Source: Odobenus rosmarus divergens
Lineage: Eukaryota; Chordata; Mammalia; Carnivora; Odobenidae
NCBI RefSeq assembly: GCF_000321225.1
Contig: NW_004451008.1
Coordinates: forward strand, 1-64,000
Direction of reading: 5' to 3'
DNA: 64,000 nt
Of the stretch, positions 58,309-64,000 are shown one piece after another. Positions within the stretch are counted from its first letter, which is position 1. Every line of letters begins with the position of its first letter. Position numbers and translations under genes: made by a program. Under the pieces are notes generated by a model. That model saw only the letters and a program-made list of their open reading frames with translations. It did no database searches and was not told where the DNA came from.

Positions 58309-59967
58309 ATATACCATGCCCTTTTTATGAAGATGAGAAGTCAGCTGTTTCAAGAGCAAGAAAGCTGTGTTCTGAGGAGGGAATCAGTAAGGGCACAAAG
58401 GCACTGAGGTGAGAATGTTTGGCAGGTTCCAGGAGCCTAGAGACCAGACCATAGGATGCCTGTGAGCGCAGCTGAGCCGTTAAGGAGGCTTGAAGTGCCG
58501 AGAGCAGATCTGGACCGGATGAGGTGGAAGCCTGCCTCCTCGTGACTTATTGGCAATTGGAACATTATAATTGAATTCTTTTCTCTGATTATAAAAGTGG
58601 TGTTATATCCTGCATGTATACTACTGGTTGTATAATATTCTACCATGTGGCTGTACATAATTTATTTAACAATTTTCTATGTTTCTTTTGATTAATGTTT
58701 AATTTTCCCCAAACTGGACAGGAATATTTTGCTCATCACTGAATCTCCACTCAATGAATAGCTGTGAAATGAATGGAGGACAAATGATAGGAAGTGGGAG
58801 GAGAGAGGTACTATGATTGGCTAGGCTGGGTCATGTGCCTACCCCTATCCTGGGATGCAACTCTCTTACTGGCAAAAGATATATAGTGGCATAAATATGG
58901 TCAATGGGAAATCACTGTGAGCTGGGTAGCTATCTCAATGTGTGTTGACCACAAGAAATTATAAATTTTCATCCCTCCACCCCCCTCCATCGTTAGGAAT
59001 TTTTTTTTTTTATTCTATTTAAGCTGAGAAAGTCCTTTCTCGTCCTGAGATAAGATAAATGTACCCTTACATTTTCCTCTAGGTTTCTTTTTTTGGTTTC
59101 TTTTAAACGTTTGACAGCAGTTGTACAGTTTTTGTTATGACAACATAGGAGCAAATAAAGAAAAGAGGGTTTGGCAGGCAGGAAAAATTTCCTGAAATGG
59201 ACAGAAGTGAGAGAGAAGGTTAAAACTCTCTTTGTCTTCTGATATTTGTCTTATCAGACAAATCTGATGTGAGAGATTTTCTTTTGCTGATTTGCTATGG
59301 GAAAATGAATGTCTTCATGTCAATAATGCCTCACCAAAATATTTATAGGGTCAATACCATTAAAATTGAATGGATAGAGGTTTTTAAAAAAATTAACACA
59401 AGTCTTCCCAGACCATATCAGCATGGTGAGGTGAGAAGTCGAATGATCAATTACAACACAGTATTTGATGCTCAACCAGCTGAATCTCTGGAACCTTCCC
59501 TCCCATCCCCAATCAATTTTGATTCAGTCCAAGAAGGCCCTAAGGAGCTGTCTGTCACTTGCCTCCTCCTTGTGACATTCCTCTTCCGCTCCTAGCCAGG
59601 ACTGTGGGCATTTGGGGCTCTGATTTACACTGCGTGGCTTGTTTCTCAGCATCTGATGGAGACTCTGGTGCTGTAGCTCTTTTATTTGATACCTTCCCTA
59701 TTGGCTACCAGTGTACTGAGAAATTTTGTTTATGAATTTTTTATGAATCTTTCCATGATCATAAGTTACAAAGACGTTCTATACTTTGTTCTATTTGCTG
59801 TTTTCATCTATCACATTTAGGTTCAATTCCAAGTACAGTCTTGTGTGTGGTGTGGGACATAGATCATTTTATTTTTTTTCCCCGTAGAGGTATCACCAGC
59901 TTCCCCAACACTGGGTATTAAATAACTTGTCCTCTTCTATGTGGTTCTGCTTTTATTGTAAATTATG
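58309..59967. other. Intergenic
   Basis: Mostly unassigned AT-rich sequence with probable old L1 fragments (58560-58740, GTATAATATTCTACCATGTG). No supported gene. Confidence 0.45.
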
Positions 59968-60137
59968 TTCCTTTTTTTTTTATTTGACAGAGATAGTGAG
60001 AGCAGGAACACAAGCAGGGGGAGTGGGAGAGGGAGAAGCAGGCTTCCTGCGGAGCAGGCGGGGCTCGACCCCAGGATCCTGGGATCATGACCTGGCCCAA
60101 AGGCAGACGCTTAAGGACTGAGCCACTCAGGCGCCCC
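59968..60137 (-). mobile_element. SINEC
   Basis: T-run and TATTTGACAGAGATAGTGAG, reversed head GAGCCACTCAGGCGCCCC; a short internal deletion before GGCGGGGCTCGACC. Confidence 0.93.
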
Positions 60138-60737
60138 TGTTCCCATTTGTATACAGGTTAATCTCGAAGCTGCCATTGTCCCCCACCCACGGTCAGCAGT
60201 GTTGGTCACTCTAAGTTGCAGTGGCCCTGCTCAGGGACAGCAGCCCTGGTATCTTTGCCAGACCAGTTCTGTGCATCATTCTGAGGCATGTCCTGACCAT
60301 TCAGCCTTAGAGATTTGTTCTCAGAATTTCTGAGGTTTCTAAAATTGACTGATATCTTTTGAAGAATTTCCATAATCAGTGTCTGCCAATGAAAGTCCTG
60401 ACCAGTAAAATCTGGAATATACTAACATGGTTTTATTATATTTTATTCACCTTTATTTTTGTTCATCTTTATTTTACCCCTCAATAGCGACCCACCTGTA
60501 TGTAAAGAATGATCTCAACTATATAGAGACAAAAATGAATAAAAAATATGGGATCAAATATGTTAAATGTGGTTCCCTTGAGGAAGGTAGTGCTATAATG
60601 AGGAAAGTGATCCTAATTCACACTTACTAGAATTTTCCAAATCTTCTTCAGGGGAATGCATTATTTGATAAATAAAAAAAAAAGATCCGTTCAAATCTGA
60701 GAAACATAAGCACAAGCAAAGAACTTCATCTAAACTT
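60138..60737. other. Intergenic
   Basis: CAGTTCTGTGCATCATTCTG near 60265 may be an old repeat. Otherwise nothing recognised. Confidence 0.45.
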
Positions 60738-60934
60738 TTTTTTTTTTTTTTAAAGATTTTATTTATTTACTTGAAAGAGAGAATGAGAGAGAGCACATGA
60801 GAGGGGGGAGGGTCAGAGGGAGAAGCAGACTCCCTGCCGAGCAGGGAGCCCGATGCGGGACTCGATCCTGGGACTCCAGGATCATGACCTGAGCCGGAGG
60901 CAGTCGCTTAACCAACTGAGCCACCCAGGCGCCC
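60738..60934 (-). mobile_element. SINEC, little diverged
   Basis: TTTAAAGATTTTATTTATTT tail, reversed head GAGCCACCCAGGCGCCC; CTTCATCTAAACTTTTT on both sides (17 bp). Confidence 0.96.
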
Positions 60935-61219
60935 TTCATCTAAACTTTTTAATGCTTAAAGCTGTTACGGGCTTATAAAGCTTTATCCTTTGGCAGGAAT
61001 ATCTTTCTTACCCAGTGCTACAATCCTAATTCTTATCTGAACTAGATTAGATATGAAGCCTTTCATAAGTCCTTCCCCTGATTTTTTTCCTTTTACTCTT
61101 CTCTCCAAGTGGTGATTTTTCCCTCTTTAGAACACCAATAATTTAGCTTAAGTTTACTATAATATTGAGAAATTATTGAACAGTTACCATGTCCTTCTTA
61201 TATAGAAAGGGAGGCAGTG

Positions 61220-61435
61220 TGTTTATTGAAAACAGCACGGGCTTTGCATCTAGACAGAAAGAAGAATTTAATTCTAATCCCAGCTCTGCCACGTCCTAGT
61301 TCTGTGGCTTTAGATGTAACTCACTTTCCTCATCTGAAAAGCAAAGGCAGTAATACCTAAATCACAGGGTTGGTGTAAGGAGAAGATATTTCGTTAATAC
61401 CTAACATAGTGGCTGGGACAGAGTAGGCACACAAC
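61220..61435 (+). mobile_element. MIR SINE remnant
   Basis: ATCCCAGCTCTGCCACGTCC, TTTCCTCATCTGAAAAGCAA, CACAGGGTTGGTGTAAGGAG: ordered MIR text. Confidence 0.85.
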
Positions 61436-61527
61436 GTCTCAGCTGAGTGGACTGTGGGTGGATACTTACCCAAGTTAGGCTAATCAGTTTTCTCCCCTGA
61501 GAATTTGTCCTCATTCTCAGGAGAGAG

Positions 61528-61528
<1 letters not shown>

Positions 61529-61558
<30 letters not shown>
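61529..61558. repeat. (AC)n microsatellite
   Basis: About 14 AC units. Confidence 0.92.
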
Positions 61559-61559
<1 letters not shown>

Positions 61560-61561
<2 letters not shown>

Positions 61562-62344
61562 TGCTGCTGTTGTGGGAAATGCAGGTATGCCAAGGCTTAG
61601 TCTGCTCCAAAGGGAACTGGCAGGATGAAGGATCCTGGGCCAGGCTCCTACAGAAAGGGAATCATCTAGTTCAAAAGAAAATTACACAAATGTGTGTTTT
61701 ACTAGACAGCAGTGGCTCTCTTGGGTAAAATCTAAGAATTTAACATGGTCAGGAGTCCTGCAGGTGCTAAGGAGACTTAGCCTCACCTGCCTCACCCTAA
61801 TCCTGGCCTTGCTGGATCCTGTCTTTACTGAACATTTTGAAATATGTTCACCATGGATGTTGGGGATTCATTTTGATTTTTAAAAATATTGCATTAAGAT
61901 CTTTATCTTCATCATGCAGTTTTTGGTGATCCCTTAAATTGTGTACTGAGGTGAGTGCCTCACTTGCCTCACCCTCGTCAAGACAAACTCTCCAGATCCC
62001 CCAAGCTTCTCTGTTTCCTTGGATGTGTCACGAAGACCCGAGGAGAAGGGTAGAGTCAAGGTGTCATTCATTCTTCAAGAGAAACTGTGGTGGAGAGTGG
62101 GAGACCGGGAACCCTCCAAGCTTGGCTAACCACTAAATATTTTGTTTTGATTCAAATGTGCTTCATGCCTCCCCCACCCCCAGGCAGATTTATTTCCATA
62201 TTTTCCTTTTTGATAAGCTAACTGCTGCTCTTTGAGCACATATCAGTTTAGTGCATTGGAGAAGATGAACGGCAATGTGGGGTAAGAGGCTGGTTGCAGT
62301 GAGGAAACTAACCGGATAGTGCAAAGTGGGTTGAGAAATAATAG
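61560..62344. other. Intergenic
   Basis: No gene or named repeat recognised. Confidence 0.5.
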
Positions 62345-62575
62345 CAGTTCATTTCTTTTAACCGCACCACATAGATTAAGTGGTTTAATTTCATTTAATC
62401 CTCACCAGGCCAATATGCAGTAAATACTACTATAACCCCCATTCTGTAAATGAGGAAATCAAAGCTTAGGGGAAGTGTAAAACTTGTCTAAGCTCAGACA
62501 GCTAGTAAGGGGTGGAGCTGGGTGTTAAACCCGGGACCGTCATACTCCGCAGCTTGAATCATGTTATACAGCCTC
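62345..62575 (-). mobile_element. MIR SINE remnant
   Basis: TTTCATTTAATCCTCACCAG, CTGTAAATGAGGAAATCAAA, GACAGCTAGTAAGGGGTGGA, TAAACCCGGGACCG: reversed MIR. Confidence 0.85.
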
Positions 62576-62791
62576 CTAGCTGAGAGCTGACTGGGTTGAG
62601 GTAATCACACTTGGAAGTAAGAGGCAAACACAGGCAAGGCGGTGTGCAGCTGAACGTTAGGAGCAGAGAATCCTGCCCATTCTCTTCACTGGGTGGACCA
62701 AAAACACAGACTCCTTTCATCGAGGGAACCCTAAGTAAACTCTTGGACGTCAGCTCAGGATGCCTTCAAACTACAAAGAAAAAGGCATCGA

Positions 62792-63605
62792 ACTCTGGAA
62801 AACAGTATGGACGTTCCTCAAAAAGTTGAAAATAGAGCTACCATACAACCCAGCAATTGCACTACTGGGTATTTACCCCAAAGATACGAATGTAGGGATC
62901 CGAAGGGGGTACGTGCAACCTGATGTTTATGGCAGCAATGTCCACAATAGCCAAACTATGGAAAGAGCCAAGATGTCCATCGACAGATGAATGGATAAAG
63001 AAGATGTGGTATATATATACAATGGAATATTATGCAGCCATCAAAAGGAATGAAATCTTGCCATTTGCAACGACGTGGATGGAACTAGAGGGTATTATGC
63101 TGAGCGAAATAAGTCAGAGAAACATGTATCATATGACCTCACTGATATGAGGAATTCTTAATCTCAGGAAACAAACTGAGGGTTGCTGGAGTGGTGGGGG
63201 GTGGGAGGGATGGGGTGGCTGGGTGATGGACATTGGGGAGGGTATGTGCTATGGTGAGCACTGTGAATTGTGTAAGACTGTTGAATCACAGACCTGTACC
63301 TCTGAAACAAATAATACATTATATGTTAAAAAAAAAAAAAAGAAGATAGCAGGAAGGGAAAAATGAAGGGGTGGAAATTGGAGGGGGAGATGAACCATGA
63401 GAGACTATCGACTCTGAGAAACAAACTGAGGGTTCTAGAGGGGAGGGGGGTGGGGGGGATGGGTTAGCCTGGTGATGGATATTAAAGAGGGCATGTACTG
63501 AATGGAGCACTGGGTGTTATACGTAAACAGTGAATCATGGAACACTACATCAAACACTAATGATGTAATGTATGGTGATTAACATAACATAATAAAAAAA
63601 AAAGC
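62792..63605 (+). mobile_element. Young carnivoran L1, 5'-truncated, with two-module 3' UTR
   Basis: The element starts within the distal part of ORF2, whose remains are spread over two frames (about 62800-62990 and 62923-63150) and include the L1 C-terminal features KKMWYIYTMEYYAAIKRN and LEGIMLSEISQ. A first 3' module (63165-63340, AACAAACTGAGGGTTGCTGG) ends in an A-run. A second module (63354-63605, AACAAACTGAGGGTTCTAGA) ends in AATAAAAAAAA. AAAAGGCATCGA at 62780-62791 and AAAAGGCATTGA at 63606-63617 flank the whole, so both modules arrived together. The frameshifts mean it makes no protein. Confidence 0.88.
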
Positions 63606-63779
63606 AAAAGGCATTGACTGTTTTCCATGAGCACATGGTCTTTATGGGTTACTACCTGCCCTGGTGGGGATTAGCTTAGTTAAAAAGCCTCAGGTTTTTG
63701 TTTCCACCCCGAATATAGCTGCCCATTTTAGCTTCTCCCATTGGGTCACTTTAAACTTCTATTTTTCCTTGAAGTAAAC

Positions 63780-64000
63780 TTTCTAATGAAGTAAAATATA
63801 TATATATTATATGTTATAATATTTAATATTATTTATAATAATTATATAAAATTTATATTAATTTAAAATATTTTATATTAATAATATAAATATATTTTAT
63901 ATTAATAATTATGTTATATATCTATATGTGATTTGTATTGTATTTCATACATATACAAATATTTGTATATTTATATATATACATGTATATATATATACAT
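63780..64000. repeat. AT-rich low-complexity tract
   Basis: Nearly pure A/T with TATA, TTATATT and ATAATATAAATAT repeats running to the window edge; likely hairpin-forming. Confidence 0.9.

Noticed and set aside
62760..63150. Frames with L1 ORF2-like protein text
   Set aside because: Truncated and frameshifted end of L1 ORF2; annotated as a transposon remnant, not a gene.
1..64000. CRISPR arrays, operons, phage or plasmid features
   Set aside because: The sequence is a mammalian chromosome; the only regular repeats are microsatellites, a small minisatellite and interspersed elements.

Overview
The window is nuclear DNA of a carnivoran mammal. It is packed with the tRNA-Lys-derived carnivore SINEs (SINEC), whose head begins near GGGGCGCCTGGGTGGCTCAG and whose tail is CT-rich followed by AAATAAATAAAATCTT. 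It also has three copies of a young carnivoran L1 3' end. The SINE wording (AGGTCATGATCCCAGGGTCC and the form with CCTGGAGTCC) looks more like the bear/seal/mustelid branch than like dog or cat; that species placement is an inference.

Only one protein-coding gene can be supported: TRA2B (transformer-2 beta, SFRS10), on the minus strand from about 50.3 kb (5' end) to about 31.75 kb (proximal poly(A) site). All nine coding exons were found by hand, with GT/AG boundaries and matching phases. They join into 288 codons, the length of human TRA2B: RS1 domain (exons 1, 3, 4), RRM (exons 5, 6), glycine-rich linker and RS2 domain (exons 7-10). The known 276-nt autoregulatory poison exon (exon 2) lies in intron 1 at 43755-44030 and carries an in-frame TGA. 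A CpG-rich promoter covers about 49.6-50.7 kb, with CRE-, ETS-, YY1- and heat-shock-type motifs.

Layout: 1-25 kb is a graveyard of old L1/HAL1-like LINE sequence, nearly all antisense, riddled with SINEC insertions, some nested. 25-32 kb is mostly single-copy sequence downstream of TRA2B, with possible distal poly(A) signals. 32-50 kb is TRA2B; its 11.4-kb first intron has no recognisable SINEC, and the two SINEC sites in the gene are in introns 5 and 4. 50.7-64 kb is upstream intergenic DNA with an old antisense L1, SINECs, L2 and MIR remnants, simple repeats, two young L1 3' ends and an AT-rich end.

No new protein system was found. The most useful observations are: the poison exon and a second candidate 29-nt cryptic exon that would open an alternative frame through the RS1 exons; an antisense SINE about 25 nt from the exon 5 donor; an L1 whose 3' UTR is built of two homologous modules inside one target-site duplication; and an L1 with an internal inversion bounded by a perfect 15-bp inverted repeat.
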